A DNA stretch of 51,447 nt from Bacteroidales bacterium UBA1410 (GTDB taxonomy: Bacteria; Bacteroidota; Bacteroidia; Bacteroidales; Dysgonomonadaceae), in NCBI GenBank assembly GCA_002305015.1, contig DBPW01000042.1:1-51447 (forward strand), written 5' to 3'. Numbering within the stretch: the stretch's first letter is position 1; every line of letters starts with the position of its first letter. The notes beneath the pieces were generated by a model that was given only the letters and a program-made list of their open reading frames with translations, searched no databases and had not been told where the DNA came from. Positions 1 through 7,768 of the stretch are shown piece after piece. The position numbers and the translations under genes were made by a program.

Positions 1-907
1 ACTCCAAATTTTCTTTCAATTTCTCTTCTCCTGTCTCGGCAAACACATCGGCAACTCCTGCATACAAATAATTGGCTCTCACAGCATGTCCCATTGCAGT
101 TGTTTGTTCACGGAAAGGGATCCTGTCCTGATTGTCGTCGGTTCCGTTTTCGACCATGCCACGAATATCGATGAGATTTTTTGCCAAATTCAAATAAGCC
201 GGATTACGCGTAGTCCGGTACATTTCGACCACACCCATATAGTGAGAAGGACATATGGCATTTCGTGCCAATTCGGCAGAAGCCGTTTCATAAAAACGAC
301 ACAGAAAATCGGTTGATTTTACAGCTATATCCAACAATGTTCGTTTGCCTGTAGCTCGGTAATGCACACAGGCTGCCGTCATTAGATGTCCGAGATTATA
401 GGTTTCGAAATTTAACCTATCGCTAAATACGGTTTCTTTAGTTGTTTGATTTCTCTCTTCAATAATTACGGGAGTATGAATATAGCCGTCGGCACGCTGT
501 GCTTTTCCTATGGTATGAATGATACGATCCATCAAACTGTCGAGTTTTGGATCGTTAGTCACGGCATAAACCGAAGCCACAGCTTCAAACCATTTATAAA
601 AATCGCCATCGTGAAAGGGGGGCCCGGAATGGGTACCCTCCATCTCACCGGCAGCAATTTCGAAATTTCTGAAAGAATGGGATATTTCCGGATCATTCAG
701 CGTTCTCCACATGCTGAGAATCAGGGTATCCTTATACACTTCAAACCGCTCTACCCAAAAGCCTTTTGTCCATCGCACGTCCGTCATAGCCACATTCTTC
801 AGTCTTATATGATTACTGTGGCTTGTATTCATCAATCCTTTTTCCTGAGCCGTCAACCATAACGGAAAGAGTAAAAAAAAGCATACGATCTTACCGTTTT
901 TCATCAT
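1..907 (-). CDS. GH127/DUF1680-family glycosidase, C-terminus outside window
   Basis: An open frame runs from an ATG at 907 leftwards without a stop to the window edge, giving about 302 residues. It begins with a signal peptide (MMKNGKIVCFF..LWLTAQ), so the protein is exported. The body shows DUF1680 hallmarks: a VRWTKGFWVERF motif near residue 43, AQRADGYIHT, a CPSHYMGVVEMYR segment and GHAVRANYLYAGVADV close to the edge. The family contains beta-L-arabinofuranosidases (GH127, related GH146) that act on plant arabinan or glycoprotein side chains. The catalytic glutamate and zinc-binding cysteines of that family lie further downstream and cannot be checked. A second in-frame ATG follows directly at 904. 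It lies on the same strand as gcvT, 130 bp away, but is unrelated in function and probably has its own promoter. The family call is firm, the exact substrate is not. Confidence 0.85.
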   Translation of the reverse strand, partial: MMKNGKIVCFFLLFPLWLTAQEKGLMNTSHSNHIRLKNVAMTDVRWTKGFWVERFEVYKDTLILSMWRTLNDPEISHSFRNFEIAAGEMEGTHSGPPFHDGDFYKWFEAVASVYAVTNDPKLDSLMDRIIHTIGKAQRADGYIHTPVIIEERNQTTKETVFSDRLNFETYNLGHLMTAACVHYRATGKRTLLDIAVKSTDFLCRFYETASAELARNAICPSHYMGVVEMYRTTRNPAYLNLAKNLIDIRGMVENGTDDNQDRIPFREQTTAMGHAVRANYLYAGVADVFAETGEEKLKENLE

Positions 908-921
908 CAAATACTTATTTT

Positions 922-967
922 CATCGATTATTCATGAAGTATTATATAATATAAACGTTAATCGATG
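922..967. promoter_or_regulatory. 9-bp inverted repeat upstream of the glycosidase gene
   Basis: CATCGATTA (922-930) and TAATCGATG (959-967) are exact inverted copies separated by 28 bp, lying 15 to 60 bp upstream of the glycosidase start. It may be an operator or the base of a leader hairpin. No regulator for it is visible here, and chance cannot be excluded in this AT-rich spacer. Confidence 0.35.
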
Positions 968-1037
968 CATATTTGTACTCAAAAAAAAGCAAGACCCTGA
1001 GGTATGATGAAAAAGACTTACCAATTATGCAGAAATA

Positions 1038-2123
1038 CTATTTCCTAAAAGGCGGCTTAACAACTTCTGCTTTAACGGGTTTGTTACGGATATTGATATA
1101 AATGGGTGTTCCGGGCTTGGCATATTCGGGTTTTACGTATCCCAACCCGATGCCGACTTTCAATATCGGAGAGATGGTTCCCGAAGTAACCTTACCGATC
1201 GTCTCGCGATTTTCGTTCTCTATTTCGTATCCTTGACGGGGTATCCCCTTCTCGACCAACATAAAACCGCATAGCTTACGAGGTACTCCGGCAGCTTTTT
1301 CGGCTTCTAGTGCTTTACGACCGATAAAATCGTTACCGTCCACAAATTTGGTAATCCATCCCAATCCCGCTTGAAGGGGAGTGGTTGTTTCATCGAGATC
1401 GTTACCGTAGAGGCAAAAACCCATTTCCAAACGCAGCGTATCTCTTGCTCCCAATCCGGCAGGTTTTATCCCGAATTCTTTTCCCGCATCGAAAATAGCA
1501 TCCCATATTTGTTTTCCAAACTCGGGATAAAAATAAAGCTCGAAACCTCCGGCACCGGTATATCCTGTGTTGGAAATAATGACCTTGTCCACTCCGGCTA
1601 TTTTCCCGGTAACAAAAGAATAATACGGAATGGATGAAAGATCGACATCGGTAAGTTTCTGCAGCGTATCTTTGGCTTTCGGTCCTTGCACGGCCAATTG
1701 CGCCGTATGATCGGATGCATTTTCGATTTCGGCCCCCATCGTATTCTGTTGCAAGCACCAAGCCCAGTCTTTTTCGATATTGGCCGCATTGACCACCATC
1801 ATGTATTTTTGGTCATCGTAGCGATACATTACAAAATCGTCGATAATGCCTCCGTTTTCGTTCAACATGCAGTTGTACTGTGCTTTTCCTACACCCATAG
1901 CCAAGGCATCGTTGGTACCTATTTTTTGAACAAATTCGGCAGCTTTGGGTCCTTTCACCCAAAACTCACCCATATGAGAAACATCAAAAACGCCGACAGC
2001 ATTTACTACCGTCAAATGTTCATCGATGATTCCCGAATATTCGATAGGCATGTTGTATCCTGCAAATTCGTGCATTTTTGCACCCAGTGCAATATGCAAA
2101 TCTGTAAAAGGTGTTTTTTTCAT
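1038..2123 (-). CDS. gcvT: Aminomethyltransferase, glycine cleavage system T protein
   Basis: The 361-residue product has the normal length for GcvT. It transfers the methylene group from the aminomethyl-lipoyl H protein to tetrahydrofolate and releases ammonia. Visible family motifs are YNMPIEYSGI and FDVSHMGEF in the N-terminal folate-binding part, MLNENGGIIDDFVMYRY with the conserved aspartate that contacts folate, GAGGFELYF, ARDTLRLEMGFCLYGNDLDE, and a GYVKPEYAKPGTPI C-terminal barrel. It starts 16 bp after the pepT stop and is probably cotranscribed with pepT. gcvH and gcvP are not in the window, which is common in Bacteroidetes where gcvT is unlinked. No glycine riboswitch is seen upstream. 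Confidence 0.96.
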   Translation of the reverse strand: MKKTPFTDLHIALGAKMHEFAGYNMPIEYSGIIDEHLTVVNAVGVFDVSHMGEFWVKGPKAAEFVQKIGTNDALAMGVGKAQYNCMLNENGGIIDDFVMYRYDDQKYMMVVNAANIEKDWAWCLQQNTMGAEIENASDHTAQLAVQGPKAKDTLQKLTDVDLSSIPYYSFVTGKIAGVDKVIISNTGYTGAGGFELYFYPEFGKQIWDAIFDAGKEFGIKPAGLGARDTLRLEMGFCLYGNDLDETTTPLQAGLGWITKFVDGNDFIGRKALEAEKAAGVPRKLCGFMLVEKGIPRQGYEIENENRETIGKVTSGTISPILKVGIGLGYVKPEYAKPGTPIYINIRNKPVKAEVVKPPFRK

Positions 2124-2139
2124 ATCTGTATAGTATTGA

Positions 2140-3369
2140 TTATGCTTCTTCTGCTACTATTTCTACAATTTTTTCGATTACTTGTGTGGCTTTTTCTAAT
2201 GACTGAACAGGAATAAATTCGTAGCGGCCGTGAAAATTGAGTCCTCCGGCAAAGATGTTGGGGCAAGGCAACCCCATAAACGACAAGCGTGCGCCATCCG
2301 TACCTCCGCGTATAGGTTTCACCCGAGGTGTTACCCCAACGTTTTCCATTGCACGAAAGGCATAGTCAATGACATGTTTCACCGGTTCAACTTTTTCGCG
2401 CATGTTGTAGTACTGATCGCGCAGTTCGAGTTTCAGCCGATCAGGATAACGCTCATTAAGAAACGATACGGCATCCTGCATGATTTTTTTGCGCTTTTCA
2501 AACCTATTGCGTTCATGATCACGTATGATAAACGAAACCACAGCCTCCTCTACCGTTCCATTCAAAGAAGTCAGGTGGAAAAATCCTTCATACCCTTCCG
2601 TAAATTCAGGCCGTTCATTTGCAGGCAGTAGGTCTATCAATTCATTTGCCACATGCAAAGCATTGATCATTTTGTTTTTGGCATAGCCGGGGTGCACATT
2701 ACGCCCTTGAATGGTAATTTTTGCCGATGCCGCATTGAAATTTTCATATTCAAGCTCGCCAACTTCTCCCCCATCTACCGTATATCCCCATTCGGCTCCA
2801 AATTTTTGCACATCGAACTTATCGGCACCGCGACCAATTTCCTCGTCGGGAGTAAAGGCAATGCGTACTTTACCGTGGGCGATTTCGGGATGATCGAGAA
2901 AGTACTGCATGGCAGTAATGATCTCAGCAATGCCTGCTTTGTCATCAGCTCCAAGTAATGTAGTTCCATCGGTTACAATCAGATCTTCACCTATATGATC
3001 CAACAGTTCAGGAAAATCATGAGGCGAAAGAACAATATGCTGCTCCTCATTAAGCACGATATCATTGCCTGCGTATTGCTTTACAATACGTGGTTTCACA
3101 TTTTCTCCACTCATGTCGGGGCTTGTATCGAGATGGGCAATAAACCCTATTGTCGGAATGCGCTTATCACTATTTGCCGGCAATGTTGCCATTAAATAGC
3201 AATTATTGTCCAATGAAACGTCGGTCATCCCCATTTCAATCAGTTCTCTTTCGATTTCTTTTGCCAAATTGAACTGTTTTAGCGTACTTGGCGTCTGATT
3301 GCTGTTCTCATCGGATTGAGTATCGATTTTAGCATATTTAATAAATCTGTCTACTACATTTACCTTCAT
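2140..3369 (-). CDS. pepT: Peptidase T, tripeptide aminopeptidase
   Basis: A cytosolic zinc peptidase of family M20B that removes N-terminal residues from tripeptides. Starting at the ATG at 3369 gives 409 residues, the usual size. Metal ligands are readable: H79 and D81 in IAHLDTSPD, the aspartate in GADDKAGIAEI, the glutamate pair in FTPDEEIGRGAD, and the C-terminal HGRYEFIP histidine. IRGGTDGARLSF is also typical. The frame stays open upstream to about 3501, but that extension runs antisense through the SRP RNA gene and has no family similarity, so the internal ATG is preferred. Its leader overlaps the promoter of the divergent SRP RNA gene. Confidence 0.95.
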   Translation of the reverse strand: MKVNVVDRFIKYAKIDTQSDENSNQTPSTLKQFNLAKEIERELIEMGMTDVSLDNNCYLMATLPANSDKRIPTIGFIAHLDTSPDMSGENVKPRIVKQYAGNDIVLNEEQHIVLSPHDFPELLDHIGEDLIVTDGTTLLGADDKAGIAEIITAMQYFLDHPEIAHGKVRIAFTPDEEIGRGADKFDVQKFGAEWGYTVDGGEVGELEYENFNAASAKITIQGRNVHPGYAKNKMINALHVANELIDLLPANERPEFTEGYEGFFHLTSLNGTVEEAVVSFIIRDHERNRFEKRKKIMQDAVSFLNERYPDRLKLELRDQYYNMREKVEPVKHVIDYAFRAMENVGVTPRVKPIRGGTDGARLSFMGLPCPNIFAGGLNFHGRYEFIPVQSLEKATQVIEKIVEIVAEEA

Positions 3370-3409
3370 CGTGATATTTTTTAATAGATAATCAAATTCG
3401 TATTTTAGT

Positions 3410-3440
3410 TTTGAAATTTTGGGAAAAAGATTTACCTTTG
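3410..3440 (+). promoter_or_regulatory. Bacteroidetes-type promoter of the SRP RNA gene
   Basis: TTTG at 3410-3413 is followed after 19 bp by TACCTTTG at 3433-3440, a full match to the Bacteroidetes consensus TTTG-N19-TAnnTTTG. The RNA begins with GGG about six bases downstream. Confidence 0.85.
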
Positions 3441-3445
3441 CATCA

Positions 3446-3549
3446 GGGTAAGTCCTATACGGCCAGCTCCCGAAGAATCCCCCAGGTCTTGATCGAAGCA
3501 AGGGTATTTGGTTGTAGCGGCGCGATATAGTAAGCTTACCCTATTTTTT
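3446..3549 (+). ncRNA. ffs: Small bacterial SRP RNA (4.5S-like) with terminator
   Basis: The RNA guides the Ffh GTPase to signal peptides in co-translational secretion. The ends pair exactly (GGGTAAG 3446-3452 with CTTACCC 3535-3541) and a T-rich tract follows at 3543-3549. Inside, CCCCCAGG..AGCAAGGG reproduces the SRP symmetric loop (CAGG opposite AGCA) flanked by paired C and G runs. The 3' arm carries GGTTGTAGCGGCG, like the conserved TGTAGC of E. coli 4.5S RNA. A perfect promoter lies just upstream. The apical loop reads TCTTGATCGA instead of a GNAR tetraloop; TGAT would fit the rarer URRU class. The 3' end overlaps the stop codon of the convergent kinase gene. Confidence 0.85.
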
Positions 3550-4539
3550 ATCCTTTTCTTCATAATTACACCTTCTCACAAGCACCTTTCGGGTGTCATA
3601 TTCATAAATATAGCGAATATAGATATTATTTTCTATCGAAAATAAATTATGGGCAACAATTCCCGATAACTTCTTGCAGTGTTTCAAATTTTTGCATATA
3701 AAAAAACGGCCGAGATCCCATAACCCTTTTATGCTTACCATAAAAGGCTGCTTCAAAACATTACGCAACGCATATTTATAAGCTTTCCGAAGGAAAAACC
3801 GATCGGCATATTCATTGATCTTTTCAATCGTCTTATCGGTCATCGGCATCTGCTTTGTGCTTTGCATATAAGAAACGTATTCTTTTGCAATAAACGCAGA
3901 CACATGAGGAGAATAACTTAATCGAGATAAATTTTTCAGATACCGTTTATCATACTTGATAAACTCCATCCTGTTGGTATCCACTACCGAAAATTCATAT
4001 TTTCCGGAGTCGACGTTATACTTCCATAAAATATTTCCGGGACTATAATCTTTATGAAATATTCCTGCACAATGAAGTTCTGCTGTATATTGGGAGAAGG
4101 CGGTAAGTAGGGCATCATTTTTCTCTATACCGTCTAAATAAATGCGCATAGTGTTATATTCTTCAAGATAGGCGCAAAGGTAATAGCTGTCGCGTAATCT
4201 CCCGTACCTGAATTCTTCGATATAAGCTATAGGCGTGGGCGAATTGAATCCTCTTCTTATTACTTCCAAACTGTTTTCATACGATCGCCGGGCTTTTGAT
4301 TTTCGAAATGTGGCATAAACCATGCTGTTAATGAAATTGGGTATTGCAAATTTTTTAACGACAATATCACCGTCATCAAACGTAAACCTTTTTAAGGTAT
4401 TACGTCCTTTATAAACCATGTCGCCATGTTGATCGAACAATTTCGGGATATTATTCACAAACTCCGAAACAGTACGATTCGTGGTATATGGAGGAGCGAT
4501 TACCGTTTTGGTTGTATGTCGTTGGAAAAAATTATGCAT
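3541..4539 (-). CDS. Lipopolysaccharide kinase (Kdo/InaA-like) family protein
   Basis: The 332-residue soluble protein has a protein-kinase-like fold of the InaA/WaaP/Kdo kinase group. Visible parts are KGRNTLKRFTFDDGDIVVKKF with the phosphate-anchoring lysine near 62-63, SKARRSYENSLEVIRRGFNSPTPIAYIE typical of the Bacteroidetes subfamily, the catalytic loop H162-K-D164-YSPGN169, and a metal-binding VVDTNRMEF with D187. By family it would phosphorylate a core sugar of lipooligosaccharide, but the substrate cannot be read from the sequence. It is a single gene, divergent from the maturase gene across 284 bp, and its stop overlaps the SRP RNA end. Confidence 0.82.
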   Translation of the reverse strand: MHNFFQRHTTKTVIAPPYTTNRTVSEFVNNIPKLFDQHGDMVYKGRNTLKRFTFDDGDIVVKKFAIPNFINSMVYATFRKSKARRSYENSLEVIRRGFNSPTPIAYIEEFRYGRLRDSYYLCAYLEEYNTMRIYLDGIEKNDALLTAFSQYTAELHCAGIFHKDYSPGNILWKYNVDSGKYEFSVVDTNRMEFIKYDKRYLKNLSRLSYSPHVSAFIAKEYVSYMQSTKQMPMTDKTIEKINEYADRFFLRKAYKYALRNVLKQPFMVSIKGLWDLGRFFICKNLKHCKKLSGIVAHNLFSIENNIYIRYIYEYDTRKVLVRRCNYEEKDKK

Positions 4540-4626
4540 ATTGTGAATTCACCTCGAAAACCTACTGAATAAGTCGTGCGGCAAAGTTAATACTTTTTGT
4601 CATAATCTTCGTAAACATGCCGCTTA

Positions 4627-4690
4627 TAACGTTACGGTGTAGATTCAGCCTGCAAGTGTAAGACATGCAAAAACGTAACGAATTCGTTAC
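4627..4690. promoter_or_regulatory. Palindromic operator candidate in divergent intergenic region
   Basis: A perfect 16-bp palindrome, GTAACGAATTCGTTAC, lies at 4675-4690, and a related 8-bp palindrome TAACGTTA at 4627-4634. Both carry GTTAC/GTAAC half-sites. They sit between the divergent kinase and maturase genes, where a dimeric repressor or activator could act on both. Confidence 0.5.
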
Positions 4691-4796
4691 AAAACATCAA
4701 CCGGGGGGGGTGATGTACTTCAAAGTTGGACTTAATTTATAAAAGTCGAACCAAGAATAGAAGGCTGAACTCAGGGATAAAATCATCCAAAATACG

Positions 4797-4804
4797 TATT
4801 TTTG
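4797..4804 (+). promoter_or_regulatory. -7 element of the maturase-like gene
   Basis: TATTTTTG matches TAnnTTTG and lies 19 bp before the ATG at 4824. No TTTG is seen at the expected upstream spacing. Confidence 0.55.
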
Positions 4805-4823
4805 CATAAAATATCGAATCAAC

Positions 4824-6047
4824 ATGTCTGTTTACGCTCCTTTTGCCAAACCATTATATGTAATGTTGAAGCCGGTTGGCTCATTTTGCAATTTATCGTG
4901 CGATTATTGCTATTATCTCGAAAAATCGAAATTCTATACTCAAAACAAAAATCATGTGATGAGCGACGAATTACTTGAACGGTTTACACGAGAATACTTG
5001 GAATCGCAAACCATGCCTCAAGTACTTTTCACATGGCACGGCGGAGAACCATTAATGAGACCGCTCTCTTTCTATAAAAAAGCATTGGAATTGCAAAAAC
5101 AATATGGCAGAGGAAGGCAAATCGATAATTCCATACAAACCAACGGAACACTGCTTACAGATGAATGGTGCACGTTTTTCAAAGAAAATAATTTTTTGGT
5201 GGGAATATCTATTGACGGCCCTCAAGAATTTCATGACGAATATCGTCGCGACAAAATGAACAGACCAACGTTTCAACGGGTAATGCGAGGCATCGAACTT
5301 CTAAAAAAACACGAAGTGGAGTTTAACTGCATGGCGGTGGTGAACGATTATAATGCCGATTACCCCCTCGAATTTTATCGTTTCTTCAAAGAAATCGGAT
5401 GCCAATTTCTTCAGTTTACACCTATCGTTGAACGAATGGCCAACGGACAAATCCAACCTGCACTCGCCACTGTTACAGAAAAAAACGCCGAATTAGCGCC
5501 TTTTAGCGTTTCGCCACGACAATGGGGGAACTTTTTATGCACAATTTTCGACGAGTGGGTAAAAAACGATGTAGGAAAAATATTTGTTCAAATCTTTGAT
5601 TCTACTCTTGCCAACTGGATAGGTGAACAACCCGGAGTATGCACAATGGCCAAAACATGCGGACATGCTGGTGTGATGGAATTTAACGGCGATGTGTATT
5701 CATGCGATCATTTTGTTTTCCCGGAATACAAACTCGGAAATATTTACACAAAACCGCTGACCGGCATGATGTATTCCGAAAAACAGTTGAAATTCGGGAA
5801 CGATAAATTCGACAAACTACCACGACAGTGTAGGGAATGCGACGTACTGTTTGCCTGCTATGGTGAATGTCCGAAAAATCGTTTTTCGTCCGATAAATAC
5901 GGCGAGGCGGGACTAAATTATTTGTGTGAAGGATATTACCAATTTTTTCACCATGTAATGCCTTATATGGACTTCATGAAAAAGGAATTGATGGAACAAC
6001 GTCCTCCGGCCAACATAATGAAATGGATTCAGCAAGGGAATCCATAA
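4824..6047 (+). CDS. Anaerobic sulfatase-maturating-type radical SAM enzyme
   Basis: A 407-residue radical SAM/SPASM protein. The SAM cluster is C22-x3-C26-x2-C29 within GSFCNLSCDYCYYL, followed by FTWHGGEP, QTNGTLL and VGISIDGP. The C-terminal SPASM cysteines are present: PGVCTMAKTCGHAGVMEFNGDVYSCDH split over two clusters, QCRECDVLFACYGECPKNRF and NYLCEGYY. In this family the enzyme oxidises a cysteine or serine of a sulfatase to formylglycine without oxygen. Bacteroidetes need it for host or algal sulfated glycans. No sulfatase is in the window, so it would act in trans. The gene is monocistronic and ends in a strong terminator. Confidence 0.9.
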   Translation: MSVYAPFAKPLYVMLKPVGSFCNLSCDYCYYLEKSKFYTQNKNHVMSDELLERFTREYLESQTMPQVLFTWHGGEPLMRPLSFYKKALELQKQYGRGRQIDNSIQTNGTLLTDEWCTFFKENNFLVGISIDGPQEFHDEYRRDKMNRPTFQRVMRGIELLKKHEVEFNCMAVVNDYNADYPLEFYRFFKEIGCQFLQFTPIVERMANGQIQPALATVTEKNAELAPFSVSPRQWGNFLCTIFDEWVKNDVGKIFVQIFDSTLANWIGEQPGVCTMAKTCGHAGVMEFNGDVYSCDHFVFPEYKLGNIYTKPLTGMMYSEKQLKFGNDKFDKLPRQCRECDVLFACYGECPKNRFSSDKYGEAGLNYLCEGYYQFFHHVMPYMDFMKKELMEQRPPANIMKWIQQGNP

Positions 6048-6066
6048 TTTGTTAGTATAATTAAAA

Positions 6067-6096
6067 AAACCGGATCATTATTTAATAATCCGGTTT
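6067..6096. terminator. Bidirectional intrinsic terminator
   Basis: AAACCGGAT pairs with ATCCGGTTT around an AT-rich inner stem, with a T run after it and an A run before it. It lies between the convergent maturase and exbD genes and could stop both. Confidence 0.85.
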
Positions 6097-6122
6097 TTTA
6101 CTGATATATTTATTCAACGTTA

Positions 6123-6584
6123 TCAGTTTTCTCCTTTTCTTGCAGAATAACTGATTTTGAGTGCATACGCTTTCCTAAGAGCCTGTTTAACATCACTAAT
6201 GTACTTCATTCGCGTGTTTTCGTCTGCCTTAATGGAAACTGTCATAAATTGCTGATCAGCTTCATTCAATCTTGACTTTTCTTGAGCAATATAATCCTGA
6301 ATGTCCGAAACTTCAGCAAGTTTGTCGTTCAATTGCATCCGCGTTCCAGTACCTAACCTTGGATCAAGCGGAATACCTATATTGATATAGGTTACAAGAG
6401 ACTTCTTCTCGAGTTTCTGAACTTCTGATGCAGTCGGAAGTGTGTATTTAACAATCAACGTTTCCGAACGCATGGATACAGTCACCATAAAGAAAAACAA
6501 AATAGCGAAAACCAAGTCAGGCATTGAGGCAGTATTTAATTCAGGCACTGAACGAGTATCGGCTGATTTATTAAATTTTCCCAT
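6123..6584 (-). CDS. exbD: ExbD/TolR-family biopolymer transport protein (second copy)
   Basis: A 153-residue protein with one N-terminal membrane helix (SMPDLVFAILFFFMVTVSM) that contains the conserved proton-path aspartate, and a periplasmic domain after it. ExbD works with ExbB to couple proton-motive force to TonB. It is the last gene of the ExbB operon and shares one base (TAATG) with the preceding exbD, implying translational coupling. The periplasmic domain differs from the first copy, as is usual for paired ExbD genes in Bacteroidetes, so a heteromeric stator is plausible. Confidence 0.9.
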   Translation of the reverse strand: MGKFNKSADTRSVPELNTASMPDLVFAILFFFMVTVSMRSETLIVKYTLPTASEVQKLEKKSLVTYINIGIPLDPRLGTGTRMQLNDKLAEVSDIQDYIAQEKSRLNEADQQFMTVSIKADENTRMKYISDVKQALRKAYALKISYSARKGEN

Positions 6585-7231
6585 TATTTTCCACCTCCCT
6601 GTTGTTTATAATCTTTAGGTTCTGCCTCCGAAATCCGCTGTGGATATACTTTATTAATCAGTTCTTGCTGATCCGGGAGCAATTCTTTATAGGATCTCCC
6701 AAAATATTTTTTGGCTGCTTCATCACGCAATTCGTTATAGGCTTTTACCAGCTCATTTTGCACAGCTATATAAGCTTTATAACTTGTTGTAGCATCATTT
6801 TGCAAGGATATCACGTGATCAGAAGTTACCAAAACTTTACCAATTGGAGGGCCAAAGTCCTCTTCAATCAGTTCGGGCAAGTCCGGACGATTATTAGGAT
6901 TTAAAACAAACTCCTTAACCTTATCTTTTAATCTTACTTTCCCTCCCTTTCCTTCCATTTCGGCTATATTGTTATACCACTCGTCCCCGGCTTGAGTTCT
7001 TACCATAATCTGGTTCTGATAGTTTACCAATACTACCATTAGGTTTCTTCGTTGAACGTCCATTTTTTGGAGCTGCTCTTCACTTTGAGGAGGAGGAGGC
7101 AACCGACGCGCCAATCCGCTATCGGTATCCATTGAAGAAGTCATAAGGAAGAAAGTAAGCAAAAGAAAAGATACGTCCGCCATCGAACTTGAATTAAGAT
7201 TCGGCGTTTTTCTTTTTTTCTTCTTTGCCAT
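6584..7231 (-). CDS. exbD: ExbD/TolR-family biopolymer transport protein (first copy)
   Basis: A 215-residue protein that begins with a lysine-rich cytoplasmic stretch (AKKKKRKTPNLNSSS). The membrane helix MADVSFLLLTFFLMTS follows and carries the conserved aspartate near residue 19. A proline-rich linker (RRLPPPPQSEEQL) and a larger periplasmic domain come next. It is longer than classical ExbD (about 140), which is typical of the Bacteroidetes form. It sits between the four-helix protein and the second exbD in one operon. Confidence 0.9.
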   Translation of the reverse strand: MAKKKKRKTPNLNSSSMADVSFLLLTFFLMTSSMDTDSGLARRLPPPPQSEEQLQKMDVQRRNLMVVLVNYQNQIMVRTQAGDEWYNNIAEMEGKGGKVRLKDKVKEFVLNPNNRPDLPELIEEDFGPPIGKVLVTSDHVISLQNDATTSYKAYIAVQNELVKAYNELRDEAAKKYFGRSYKELLPDQQELINKVYPQRISEAEPKDYKQQGGGK

Positions 7232-7279
7232 AATTTCTTTTATCTTTTAAATTAAATTCCCTCACAAAAGGGATAAAAA

Positions 7280-7762
7280 TTACTTTTTCCTCGATTTTAA
7301 CAGCGGGGAAAAAAGTAGAGCGAGAATATTAAGTACCAGCATAATATACATGCTGAACAACCACATATCGGTAAACTTCAATATTATAGGAACATTCTCC
7401 GATCCTGTGTAACCAACGATATTCAAAGGTTTACCGCTCCCCAATGCAAAAGTAATAATCAACATTGCCGCAAATGCCAAAACTACCAAGAGCGACCTAA
7501 AAGCACTTTTTGGTCTGGCCTTCCATGATGAGATAAAGTCGGAAATAGCAAATGCAAGCAGCACCAATATTGAAATTGCCAACAAAGCATAAACCCAATA
7601 TAACAATATATCGGTAAATCTAGGCTCCGAAATTGTCGGTACTACTCGCTGCTCAACCGGAACTTCTCCCCCGAAGAGAAACAGCGCCAATACCAAAACT
7701 GTAATTCCCATAATGGTATATAATACCATTTTGGAAGTTTTATGTATTTTTGTTACAGCCAT
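7280..7762 (-). CDS. Four-helix membrane protein of the ExbB/ExbD operon
   Basis: A 160-residue protein with four predicted membrane helices (about residues 12-31, 51-70, 88-107 and 131-153) and a basic C-terminus. I do not recognise a named domain. It stands 6 bp after exbB and 48 bp before exbD, and the same order (exbB, small membrane protein, exbD, exbD) is known from Bacteroidetes genomes. An accessory or assembly role in the TonB motor is inferred from context only. Confidence 0.75.
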   Translation of the reverse strand: MAVTKIHKTSKMVLYTIMGITVLVLALFLFGGEVPVEQRVVPTISEPRFTDILLYWVYALLAISILVLLAFAISDFISSWKARPKSAFRSLLVVLAFAAMLIITFALGSGKPLNIVGYTGSENVPIILKFTDMWLFSMYIMLVLNILALLFSPLLKSRKK

Positions 7763-7768
7763 AATAAA

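Noticed and set aside
2124..2139. Glycine riboswitch for gcvT
   Set aside because: Only 16 bp separate gcvT from pepT and no tandem aptamer sequence is present upstream of pepT.
3370..3501. N-terminal extension of pepT
   Set aside because: It lies antisense to the SRP RNA gene and its promoter, and the family begins at the internal ATG.
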